Positions 31,674 through 43,210 of a stretch of DNA of 64,000 nt are shown here, piece after piece. The notes under the pieces were generated by a model, which worked only from the letters and a program-made list of their open reading frames with translations, ran no database searches and was not told the origin of the DNA. The stretch spans positions 20,605,383-20,669,382 of the forward strand of contig NC_135252.1 of the NCBI RefSeq assembly GCF_964204865.1. Direction: 5' to 3'. Position numbers and translations under genes: made by a program. Source of the stretch: Styela clava. Lineage: Eukaryota; Chordata; Ascidiacea; Stolidobranchia; Styelidae. Numbering within the stretch: position 1 is the first letter of the stretch; each line of letters starts with the position of its first letter.

Positions 31674-34600
31674 TCAAACTTCAAAGCTTGGTAATTTCTT
31701 CGTTCTTACCATAGAATAATGATTATTTTGATTCCTCGAATGTTTCCTTTCCCCTCCAGTTATTATTCCAAATAATAGTATTGTTATGATAATAACAAAT
31801 AAGAAATAACTGCTGTGCATGAGATGCATATTCGCAACTGAACGCTTCTCCTGAAAAAAAGAATTGAAAAAGATTCATTGATTCACTGTTAAGTCTAGGC
31901 CATGGCCCACTGCTTGGCCATAGAGAGATTTCCAAGTGGGCCACAAGCCTATTGAAAATACAGCGCTCCCGAAGTATGTGCACCAAGATGGCGCACAAGC
32001 TGAACCCTAACCTGGTACACAAACTATGTTCAGGTTGTGCGCCATCTTGGTGCACATACTTCTGGAGGATCGAAATTACTATAGTTTTATATATACTATT
32101 ACTATATATTGAAAAGTTAAGTTACATTTATGTCGCTGGAGTCAAATTTTTATTGTAGTAGCAATAAATGATGCTGCCGCTTTTTATTCAAATCTTTAAA
32201 GTGAAAGTATTTATTTTGCAAAAAGAGTTTTGGTTTTCTTGTAGTTTTCCCCTTGCATGAGAACGTTAGTGAGCCACAGAATTTTTATGCAACATGAGTG
32301 GGTCACAAAAGAAAAAAGGTTGAGAATTACTGGTCTAACGATTCCTCTACTTGGTCAGTGGTTCCCAAAATTTAAAGCTTGCGATCCCTTCAAATAAATT
32401 AAAATTTTCTGTGCCACCGGTTCACGCTTCAAATGCTAAAAAGTTCCTAGAGATGTATTTGCCCAAAATCGTCAGATTCACATTTTGCGCTAGTTTTAAT
32501 AATTGTATTATTAGATATAGTACTTTGCGTAAAATCAGTGTAGCCTACTTACTCTTCGTGACCCTAAAATTCATTCCCTCCACTGCATGGTCACGATCTA
32601 GGGTTTAGGAAGCCTTGTACCAAGTCACCATGCGCAAAAAGTGCTTCATAGCTCAAAAACTTACCAACGTCAGCATAATAGTCAGTTGCTCTCTGACTTT
32701 TGTAGCTTTTAATAAAATGTTTGATTTGCACTGAGAGAGAGAATGATCTTTTTCATTCTTAGAAGGTGTAGTGACGTCCAGCCATGCTATGAATGCACTT
32801 GTTGAATTGTCTCTCTCGAAAGAACATTTATTTGTTTGTTGCCTAAGAAAAGAGTAAAATGAATTGTCAATACATTTTGCAAAGTCAGCATAGAAGGAAT
32901 AATATAGTATCCTAACTCTGAACATATCAGTGAATGTTTGTCCAAGGCCTAGCTTAAAGCAATTGCATGAAAATTCTCTATATTCCTGAATATATGTCAG
33001 TTACTTTAAACCACAGATGTGCAACAGGCGGTCCACGGGTCACGGCCCACCGAGCCATTTAGTTTGACCATTTCCAACTCTCAGATTTTCCATATTTCTC
33101 AATATTCTTGAATTTACATTTACTTTAGACCAGTAGTTCCCAAACTGGGGTCCGCGGACCTTTTGGGGTCCGTGAAGCACATTCAGAGGGTCCGCAAAAC
33201 AAACGAGCTTGATAATATAAAAGTGCCCAAATTTGCAAATACACATTTGTCGCATTTTGTTGCTTCATAATCACTGCTGGAGACACAGATTCTTCACTTT
33301 TTGTTTCGATCACAATGCCCCATTGTGATGTCAAAGAGCTGTGGGCCTGTGATGTCACAGAGGGAGTTCAATTCATGCCAGCACGAGTTAACTAACTGCA
33401 GAACAGTAACTGACGCTGCATTTTCGCGCGTTTACCAAATATCGAATGAGACTGGATGTCACACATGTCATTAGAGTTGCGCTTTATATTCTTTTGTTCG
33501 TTTCATTATACGGCTCATTGATTTTTTGTTGTGATCTTTTAATGTTTTGTCTTAGTGCACAAGGCCGGGAATGGTTAAAAAAAATGCAAGCGGTCCGTCA
33601 TGGAAATATTTTCCAAAAGTTTGGGAACCACTGCTTTAGACAGTAGTTCTGAAACCGTACAGTACAACCTAACTAGTACAAAATTTAATTTATTTTATAG
33701 AAATATGCTCCCTGCCTGCCCGCATTTTGAATTGACATGAGATAATCCAACACTGTTCAAAAGTAACATTAGGAGGGAGAAATGAAACTAGTGGATCAAC
33801 TATTGATCCACGTTATCATGGTTTATATACAAAATGCAGCACACATATCCCATTAATTGAACAATAAAACTTCATACAAATTTTATTTTCAGTAACTTTT
33901 TTTTTCCATTACTTTGTGATTTGTACTATAGAATAACAAGGTAAATAAAACTCCAATGAAATAAACCGCTGAAATCAAGTCAAGTCAACTTTATTTTTTC
34001 CAACCAGTAAAAAGACAAAATCATGCAAAAAATGATATTTACACTACTGAAAGGAAGGAAAGTCGCTGGGAACCAAAACTGGTTGTGAGCAGCGACACAC
34101 AAGGTTCTGACATCTGATTCAACAGATTGGAGAAGAGAGTAGGTAGGTATATGCAGTGGTGGGATTCAAATTTTTTGTCAGCCGGTTCCTTCACAAAACT
34201 CAAATTTTGCAGCCGGTTCTGTTACAAACAGAATATTGACAGTAACCAGAAATGCTATCCGGTTCGCTGATCTCATAAAATTCTGTGAGACGGTACTACA
34301 GAACAGGTGCGAACCGGCTGAATCCCACCACTGGGTATATGTAAAGTGATGGCCTGCGAAAATAACAAGTGACTTCAGTTCTGAAGTCACAAATAGTATT
34401 ACTAATAGTATCGAAAACATACCTTGCACATGGAACAATGTCTTCAGGTGCCATTATGGTTGCACACATTTCATATTCCACGAGACATACTTTCTTATTA
34501 TCCGCACATTTCAAGTTTGTGGGTGTTCTAGGTACAAATTCCATGGCAACTGTTTTGTTTTCATCTTTTCCTGCAAAAAATGTTATTTTTTATATCTTAA

Positions 34601-37600
34601 AAGTTTGCAGGTGATGGATATTGAAAAAGAAAAGTTTTGGATTGCATTTTCATATAAAAATTTGTTACATTAGAATAACAGCTGATGAGTGTTTGCCTCA
34701 TCGTAGAGGGAATTTAAATATGCTTGCCATAATACTGTTTAATATAATGAGCTGGCATAGATTCGAAACACATGGAGAAAGATCCAAGATGCAAATGCTT
34801 GTGCCATAACTCAATTCAATGCATCTGAACAGAGCCCAACATGTCATATTATGTTCTTCTATTCCTAATCCTATATATAAGAAATTCTATTTCTATTACT
34901 TTGATACAAGACATGCCTTCGAAAACAAATAACTGGTTAACTAATCCCAACCCGACATGGACTGGTAACCAGTGTTAACTCTAAGCGAATTATGAGTGCG
35001 AAAGTGCTTCGCAGTCGAAAAAAAAAGTGCGAAAGTGCTTTTGCCGATTTTAACAAGTTAGGTGCTCTAGCCTTTCATATAACCCATTTAACACGGCATA
35101 GATACTCGAAAAAGCGCTCCTCCGGTTAATATTATGAATTAAAGAGAAGCCTTTCCGTTAACGGAGTTCCCTTTAAGCGAATTCATGTTTAATTAAAACA
35201 AGCGAATTCATCGGCAACGAAAAGACATCTGCTAACACTTGCCGCGAACAAAACTTTCATGCAATGTATCACGATGTCAGTTGCTTACTCGTGTGAACAG
35301 CAAAGGCTTTCACATTTGTTACTCCTTCCATCTAACAGACAACGATTGATACACGTAAGCTGGAAACCATATTAGTTACAGGGTGGATTAGGGCTGTCCA
35401 AGCGAACCAAATATTCGAAATCGAATCGAATCGCAAATTATTCGAATCGTTTTTCGGCTAATTTCCGAATCACTAAAATTAGGTACAAAAAGCGGAAACC
35501 ACCTTTGCAGGACGTTTTTCATCGGACAAGTGTGCGGCGCTTCGAGCTTAGACCACTCTCGCTCCCGGCTTAATTGGTTTCCCGATATTTCTCTCGCCTT
35601 CATTTTGTGATAAACATGTTATTCCTAATGCCCACCCGGTGGCACATGATCAGCCATTTCATGCATGGTCATCATAACTTAAAAGTTAGAATCGGTAATG
35701 ACGTTTTTAAGAGAGTACACCATTTCATGCATGGTCATAATAACTTAAGAAATATAATCTGTAATGACGTTTTTGAGAGAGTACACAAGGAGGAAAAAGG
35801 GCAAATTAGAAAACGATAGTTCTATAAATAGAATCGATTTGAAGCTGTTGAGTTAGTTATCATAAGAACATGGTACAGGCAACTCAAAGCTGAAACAGGT
35901 GTTTTGGGATCCTTATGATGGCAATACCTTCTTTCAATGGAATATGTAATTTTTTATGATGGCAACACTGTATTATCCATCTATATACCAAGACAAATAA
36001 TTGCACTCTTGAATTTTGATTGCATATTATAGTCATCAAACTAGCTTCGAATTTGTTAAATGCAATTTTGAATTTGAGCAACAGTTTTATCTATATTAAT
36101 GGTTGTTATTATTTTGCTGAAAATTACACAAAAATACATGAGACTAGTGAATAGGATTAGAATAGCATTTACAGGCTTTACATGTCCTATTAAAACTGAA
36201 TCCATTAGAATTGAGATTGCAATTTTTGAATTGTGCAATTTTTACTCTTAACACTCAACAGTTTGAGACCCAAATTTTGGAGTCCTCCACTTTTTTTTGA
36301 CCAGTTCATGCAAGCGTTTGATCACCTTTCATCTGAAATCATTGTATTGCAAAATACCAGCAGTAAGTAAGATGTAACTGCACATATGTTACCATAACAT
36401 TGAAGGGTAGGCGGTTATTGTATAATAGAGACAGATTCAGGATTGCGCAACAATATTCGATTATTCGGTTCGATTCGGCAAAAATATTCGATTCGATTCG
36501 AATCAAAAAATTATTCGATTTTGGACAGCCCTAGGGTGGATCATTTGTACAAATCCCGTGCAAAACAATCACCCCCCCCCCAAAAAAAATATAAATAGCA
36601 ATCAACTAATTAGGGTTAGGTGCGCTGGAAATTCAACTTTTCGATTTATCCCTAAACCTAATCTGATAATTATTAATTTGTGATTTTGAACCACTTTGAA
36701 AGTCGCCACCCACTGTTTTAAAAGATAGGTTAACCTACGTTCCCTCCGAAATATTACACAGGATACTCCCATGTTTTAGGAGATAGGTTGACCTACTTCC
36801 TTTTAAACTTTTTTCTCCGAAATATTACACAAGATCACTTTGAAAATCCTCCCCTTTCGTGAGCTAGCGTGACCTAATTTCTCATTTACATTTATATTAT
36901 ACTATTTCAGAGCTGTCGACATGCCTTGTTTTGCGTGCGGGTTAGTTTAAATCAGGCAGAAAACATCATATATTGGCAAAATGTTCAGTAATGTCATGTA
37001 CTTTCAGCATTCATAAATAGCACTCTTTGTAATGCTGCTGACCCAGTATCAAATATTCGCATCACAACGCCACTTGCGAGGTTTCCATATATTTCAATTA
37101 CACTAATAGGAACGATGACACCAAAGAGTTTTCTTTTGCGAAGGTACACGAAATATAACCAGGGTGATTCTTGAAAAAAAAACATGAATATAAAAAATAA
37201 ACGAATGATATGATAATGGATCCCAAATAATTTTGAGAGTGTCTCGAAATACCAATCCATTTGATAAATAATTTTTATTCGACCACATGAACGCTGATAT
37301 ACGCATTCTCAGATATCGGACATCCAGTCGCGATGTTCAATCGTTCATATGCACAAATCTCACATTAATAGTAATTGCTACCCACGTTTGTAAAGTTTAG
37401 AAACCAACAAACAGAAAATAACTTATCCTAAAACATAATTAAAACTCAGTCGGCAATAAATTCGTCGCCAAGACGATGCCATACAAAACAAAAGCGATTT
37501 GGTCGCGATAGTTACGTTAGATGACTGCAAAACGACGTTGTTTTTTAAGCAGAATGTAAAACAATCAAATTAAAAAACGGGAGTTACGACGCCCTTAACA

Positions 37601-40600
37601 CATCGTGTGTATTAAACTTCCCTGGTAAGTACTATTATTATTGTACTTATACACCTGTTGGAGTATTTCGGACAATTTCGAATTTAAAATTAATGAAAAC
37701 CCGACATATAATAAAGACGCAAAAGTAAAATGAACATTTATTGAAAAAGTTATTATTTAAGAAAGACAACATGATCGTACAATTCCGCCCAAATCTCGAT
37801 GTTCGCAAGTGAGATGATAAATAAATACTTCCCTGTATTCGAGCAATTAACTTTAGCGTATCGTTGTTCTGCCAACAAACAGCCGGGTGCAAAATATTTC
37901 CGTCCTGTGATATGCTCACAAATATTCTCGATATTAATATCATACCCTCGCGTATGTACTTTCTATTAGCTCTTTAGTGATCCCTTCCATCCTTGGCCAA
38001 GTCATGTTTCGAATATGTGAACATTTTATTCGACCATACATGGCCGGCGGGATGTTAAAATTGTAAAAACAAGAGAGAGTCGCAACAATCGCGAATTTCG
38101 TTTTGTTGCGCCTGTTATCGTCGAAATTGATTACATTTGTTGTATTTTGAGGCATTTAAGCAGTAATAATTAGGGCATGACATCATCAAAATCGTCAAGT
38201 GAGATTTTGAAATTGCAAATTCCGTAAATAAAATTGTGAATTACTCGGTAACGAATTCAGCTTCAATGACCGTCAGGGTATTGTTTTGTTGAAAATTATA
38301 ATTAATGTGAGAGCGCCAAAAACATACAGTCCATACCGATGCGACTGCAATTTATATGGCCGCACTTGGTGTGGCGCGTTTATTAATAGTGTAAAATAAA
38401 TTAAACGAATATCAATTATAACCAAGCCTGTCAGCGTGTTTATTTTCTATGGGCAAGAATCGTAAAATACCATCTTGAGACAAATTCACTTCTATTATAA
38501 AATCTAATTTTTCAGTTATTATCGTTATACAAATAACGTGTGGCAACTTTTTAATTTATCGTCGACCAAAAAACCGCCCCACACTCGTCCAAACGTGTGT
38601 CAAGCTTGACCGACAGGAACAGATTCATCGACGACTTTAATTAGGGAAAATATGTATTTTGTTGGGAATGCAAAATAAATATAACAAAACGCATTTTTTT
38701 GTGATAAAACTTTGTATTTTCGGAAACGGATTGCCGTGAAGGGTAAAATTTGATCTAAATTAATCGCAAAAATGTTTTATTTTAAATGTAACAAAACACA
38801 TTTTGCGATATAACCTTGTATTTTCGAAAACGGGTGTCCTGAAAAATAAAATACGATCTAAATTAATCGCAAAAATGTTTTATTTTAAATGTAACAAAAC
38901 ACATTTTTCGCAATACAACTGTATTTTCGAATACCGGGTGTCATGAAGAGTAAAATATGATCTGAATTAACCGTAAATAATGTTTCATTCCAAATGTATC
39001 AAAACGCATTTTTTTGCGATATAATTTTGTATTTTCGAAAACGGGGCGTCATGAAATATATTAATCTAATGTTTTATCTATCGTCTAACTAACGTCTGGT
39101 ACACATCATTTTCGGGGAGAACTTTAGCCCGCGAAACGTTATTTAATTTAAAATAGAGAATGTCCCACGCATTCCAAAACGGAAAATCACCAGTAAGTCG
39201 ACAGGAATTCAACCCTCCGGATTCAGTATTCTATATCCCCCGTGTCAGAAATTTCTGAAGATTGGAACAAAGAACCCGCCAAACCGCCGGGGAAGAAGGG
39301 GAGTATTTTTTGCACTAATAATTAGGGCGTGACATTATCAATATCGTCAAGAAACTGGTGAATTTTCAAATTCCATAAATAAAATTGTGAATTGCTCGAT
39401 AACATTTTAGCTATAATTATCGCCGGGGTATTGTTTTGTTGAAAACATGTTGAAACTTGAGGGAGTTAGTTACAATTAGCGCCTGACCTCTATTAGACAT
39501 TCGAGCACTCGAAAAAAAAAAGCACTCGAGTCCAATCTTTTCAGCATTAAGTCGCATACGTAGAATATCCTGTAAAAGAAGTGCTGTTCATTAACGTTAT
39601 CTCGTCCTATGACCACGCAGAAATGCCTTTATTGCCGAATTATTCAATCACTATTTTAAATCAACATTCAGGATTGGCACAATTTCAGATTTGCCAAGTT
39701 TATCACCATAGAAAAACATGAGAAAGTTAATTATCGTCTTAATAAATATCAGCATCACGGTATCGACAATAATATTACCATTCGCATAAAATTGGGGCCG
39801 TAAATTTACAAATCTTGATAGGTAATATTAAAGCCAACGCAAATGTTAATTTGAGTCCTCAATGTCTTCAACAGCTGTTGCCGATGTGAACAAACGGGTA
39901 AACCCGAAATATAAAACTTCGATGTCCGCCGACCCGCAAGAATTCATATTTGTAAAAAAGACAGGGCGGGAATATAGATTAACAAAACCTGGATATCGCC
40001 GCCAAAACGATCGGTGACAAGAACAATTAGCGATTACAACGGAATTAACCAGTAAAAAGGCTTTGTTGCAGATTTTTTAATGTTTCAACCGACGTTCCAA
40101 AAATATTTGTTATTTGGTACTCGTTAAAAATATTCAATTCAATAAAATATTGAATTTCGCCCACCCGTACTCGCATATCAATGAGAAATAGTTGTGTAAA
40201 TATCGCAAAATGCCACGTGCTTTCAACATTGTGATTACAATAAAATGGCACTTAATGGTATTTTGTGAATTTGGTGATTTTGCAAATCTGTGACATGCTG
40301 CTAAAAGTTTCGTCTGATTTGAAAATCGTGCACTTTGGTCACAATACATTCAAAGTGACTATAACACTTTACTAACACTTTTATAGTCATTTTGAATTCA
40401 ACGATATCATTGATAGTCACATGACCACTTTCGTTCAAAGAAAGGCACTGGTAGTATTCCAACATCTGGTTTCAAAGAGCGTTTTTGCGGGAGAAGCGGA
40501 ATCGGTGTGCTTGTATAATAATCATATTATAAACAAGAATTTTGCCGTTAATGCAAAAGCTTTATCTCCTATGTCTGCATCTCATAGGTTAGAATTCCGG

Positions 40601-42170
40601 TAAATATCGTTATGATATGCAGAATTGAGTTACAAAAGTACTAGTATGTTACTTATTTGTCAACTTAATACTTGAAAATATTTGTTAACTTTGAATTTTT
40701 TTTCCATTCAAAATCGGAAAAAAGTGCTATTTCTCTTCAAAATCGGAAAAAAGTGCTATTTCGCAGTCCCTAAAAAAAGTTGCGAAAGTGCTTCGCAATT
40801 TTCGCAAAAAAGTGCGCTAATAGTGAACACTGCTGGTAACCAAACGAGAGGCCGTGGTTCATCATACTGTCTTATGGGCTCCCTTTTTCCACGAGATAAA
40901 TATGTAAATCAAATCAAATCAAATCTTAAGACAGTATTAGAATTACCAGTACTCAACTAAGTCAAACACAAAATTTGAAAACCAAATTCTTTACATCCAA
41001 TTGATTGATATTCCTGACTTGAGAGCAAAGCATGGAGCAAAGAGTATTAATTTGTTCTATAAAGTTTACTTGAGCCAGCTACTATCTTACAAAATACTTT
41101 ACATCCTCAAATATGAAAGTTCAATTTAAAGTCAGCTAGGTTCGATCTTAAGTCGACTAACAAAAACATCTTTTATACCTGATATTCCAAGCACAGAAAC
41201 CGGAAAGCTCGAAACAAAGTCTGTAATGGGCCGAGGAAATGAATCGCTTTTTGGTAGAAAACTGACACTGACAGTGACCAAGAAAGAGACAGTTTTATAT
41301 TTTCTGAGATCAGTCTCTTCCATGTTGTTGTCATTCAATAAAATTTGACTTAAGTTGACATCTCGAGGATTTTCTGAGTTATGAGTTGTCCAACTTTTGT
41401 TGCTTAATTTTGTGCAAAGATTGAGATTTGTTGCATTTTCCACAAATGCGTTCAATCTCTGAAATGGAAATTTGGAGCTTTTTAAAAACAACTTGCTTAA
41501 AGCAAAGTCACACGCATCCACTCGCAGGTATATAAAAATGATCTCTCTGGGCAAAGTTACAAATGACATGACAAGAACTACTGAGTGCTGACGTGTAGAA
41601 TAATGAGCAGTGTAAATGAGTGGCAACGCTAAAAACATTTTTTTAAATCCAGGAAACCTAAATCAAAATGATCTCTCAATGCAGCAATGTCATGTTGAAA
41701 ACAGAAATAAAAACTTTCAGACTGTTTGATTTTGGTTTGGACTGAAATTACTCTGGGTTTGGTTTTTAAATAATTGAAATAAAGTAAAATTATGTACGCT
41801 GATATCAAGGATTGCATGATATTCTGATTTGTACTGTACCGTATTATTTCTGGTTTATTTTTTTACATACAGACATAAACGTACATATCAAAAAAATCAC
41901 ATATCAATGATAGGCGAATTATTGCAGTATTGCGAAAGTTTAACGTTAAATAGCCTTAATCCATCCATAAATATCCATCAAAATGAAAATAAAAACAAAA
42001 AATTTGTATCATACCTCATTTGCATCTGGATTATACACATCATTATATTTTATGTAATATGCGTAAGAAATGAATGCAATAGCTGTCATTCCAATACACA
42101 CGACAAATAGAACCAAAGGAGGACGAGCTGACAAGAAATTGCGGAAATTTTCCAACGGACTGAACGCCAT
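31674..42170 (-). CDS. TMEM248: Transmembrane protein 248 homologue
   Basis: Five minus-strand exons: 42015-42170, 41179-41458, 34423-34570, 32665-32842 and 31674-31850, giving 312 aa (human about 314) with matching phases (0,1,2,0). Residues 1-16 (MAFSPLENFRNFLSAR) resemble the vertebrate N-terminus; residues about 17-39 form the first membrane span. The middle is a lumenal or extracellular domain with 'NLNLC', 'FLVTVSVSFLP', and a cysteine-rich stretch (LKCADNKKVCLVEYEMC). Near the C-terminus 'NMHLMHSSYFLF' starts the second span (about 269-285), a strongly conserved motif. Two membrane spans in the endomembrane system are expected; the molecular role of the family is not established. AATAAA lies 13 bases past the TGA. 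Intron 2 is inflated by a 5.9-kb transposon. It is head to head with ZC3H13. Confidence 0.93.
31966..32066. mobile_element. Palindromic MITE, copy 3
   Basis: Arms 'gtatgtgcaccaagatggcg' and its reverse complement flank a short spacer. It lies in the last intron of TMEM248. Confidence 0.8.
33131..33633. mobile_element. hAT-type MITE, 503 bp
   Basis: Ends CAGTAGTTCCCAAACT and AGTTTGGGAACCACTG, perfect 8-bp duplication ctttagac (33123-33130, 33634-33641). Repeated 'ggtccg' motifs occur near both ends. It lies in intron 3 of TMEM248. Confidence 0.9.
34154..34333. mobile_element. hAT-type MITE, 180 bp
   Basis: Ends CAGTGGTGGGATTC and GAATCCCACCACTG are perfect inverted repeats, with 8-bp duplication ggtatatg (34146-34153, 34334-34341). 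It lies 89 bases from TMEM248 exon 3, inside intron 3. Confidence 0.92.
35389..36533. mobile_element. Nested hAT-type element with TTCGAA-rich ends, 1,145 bp
   Basis: The ends TAGGGCTGTCCAA and TTGGACAGCCCTA are perfect inverted repeats; the 8-bp duplication is gggtggat (35381-35388, 36534-36541). Just inside both ends are strings of 'attcgaatcg'-type motifs. No coding capacity. Inserted into the larger element at 34970-40832. Confidence 0.92.
38683..39070. repeat. Tandem repeat, about 105 bp x 3.5
   Basis: The motif 'aacaaaacgcattttttt' with 'ttgtattttcg' recurs at 38683, 38790, 38893 and 38998, giving spacings of 107, 103 and about 105 bp. The array is inside the large hAT element. Confidence 0.85.
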
Positions 42171-43210
42171 CTTCGCACAACTGCACAACTGCACAACAAA
42201 ACGCCTAAATCCGTCAAACTGTTATGCTAAGATGAAGGGAACGATTCGCCAATCTACCAATACTATATAATGCAGTTGGCTATACGTGGCGTTGCATTGT
42301 GGCAGGTGTACGGTACAGGTATATTACGTAAATGTGTGGCGTTTTACTGCCATGTCACGCCACTACTTTGCAGAGACCGGAAAATGCTGCCTTGCTCTTT
42401 CACAGCTAGGCAGGTGGCAAATAAGAAATGAATATGGCCTCAGGGTTGTGGAAGACCACGAATTTGTTTTGTATGCAGAACTTTTTGACCCGTTAAGAAA
42501 ATTGCTGTAGGTTCAGAGGTTGGGTACGGAACTATAGACATACTAGCATATCGTACGATATCGATCAGGCAGCCGACGGACAACACTGCAACAGGGCAAT
42601 GGCGACAAAAAAATGTTCATTATGCAGTTACAGCTGTACAGAGTTATGATGGTATTGGTTCCTCGCGGCTTCCCTTTCCCAGTTGAAATGTGTGATTACG
42701 GTACCTTTTTTCTTCTTATTTTGTGTAAAACTGACTTGTGTTAACTCGTTTGGAAAAATAAAATTGACTTGAAGAAAAGTAGGTAGGAAAGTTTGCATAT
42801 CTGTATATTGACAATTATCATCCACCGACCCGCATTGTCTTTGCAGCCCCATACATCTGTATTTTTTTCAAATATTTAGACAGATTTTTATATTCAAGTT
42901 TTTCTGTAAAAAAAATTCAAACATAGTTGACAAAATTTTGGTTTCTAAAGTTCACAGAATATTTAGTGTTTCAACAAGATGTCTAAATTTTTTAATAGAA
43001 GTACCTACGTATTAATTTCTTCCAAAATCGAGAGTGATATATATAAAATATACATTATTTGAAATGTATTTGATTCATGTTTGATAAATTATGCATAACA
43101 CTTTCAAAACACCAAGTTCTGTAGTTTAAATCAGTATAGTTTGTTTTCCAGTAACCTATTACACTCTCAAATTTATAGCATAAGCCACCATTGTGGTGAG
43201 TATAAATGAG
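42171..43210. promoter_or_regulatory. Shared intergenic promoter region of TMEM248 and ZC3H13
   Basis: Start codons of the divergent genes are 1,040 bp apart and no repeat interrupts the interval. A pyrimidine-rich acceptor-like sequence (tttgttttccag, ending about 43151) lies 60 bases upstream of the ZC3H13 ATG, possibly a 5'UTR or spliced-leader acceptor. A bidirectional promoter is inferred from geometry only. Confidence 0.4.

Larger units (their letters stand above)
34970..40832. mobile_element. Large non-coding hAT-type element, 5,863 bp
   Basis: It begins CAGTGTTAACTCTAAGCG and ends CGCTAATAGTGAACACTG (imperfect inverted repeats), with a perfect 8-bp duplication ctggtaac (34962-34969, 40833-40840). 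Subterminal repeats 'aaagtgct' and 'gcgaaagtgcttcgca' occur at both ends. The longest internal open frame is about 98 codons and shows no transposase motif, so it is non-autonomous. It contains a nested element (35389-36533), a 105-bp tandem repeat (38683-39070) and a pair of about 140-bp direct repeats (38159-38300 and 39313-39450). It lies in TMEM248 intron 2. Confidence 0.9.
34908..40925 (+). mobile_element. SINE split by a 5.9-kb insertion
   Basis: The left part (34908-34969, 'gacatggactggtaac') and the right part (40833-40925, 'ctggtaaccaaacgagaggc' through 'gataaatatgtaaatc' and a CAAAT repeat tail) form one SINE 3' body once the transposon at 34970-40832 and one duplicated ctggtaac are set aside. 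Confidence 0.85.

Noticed and set aside
31403-32335. A single hAT element spanning 'caggggtggttaattg' to 'ttgagaattactgg'
   Set aside because: The ends are not mutual inverted repeats, flanks do not match, and the interval contains the last TMEM248 exon; these are more likely two separate repeat relics.
41132-41638. 168-codon minus-strand frame taken as a single-exon gene
   Set aside because: Only 41179-41458 is TMEM248 exon 2; the rest is intron read-through, shown by the acceptor at 41459-41461 and the donor before 41179 and by agreement with TMEM248 length.
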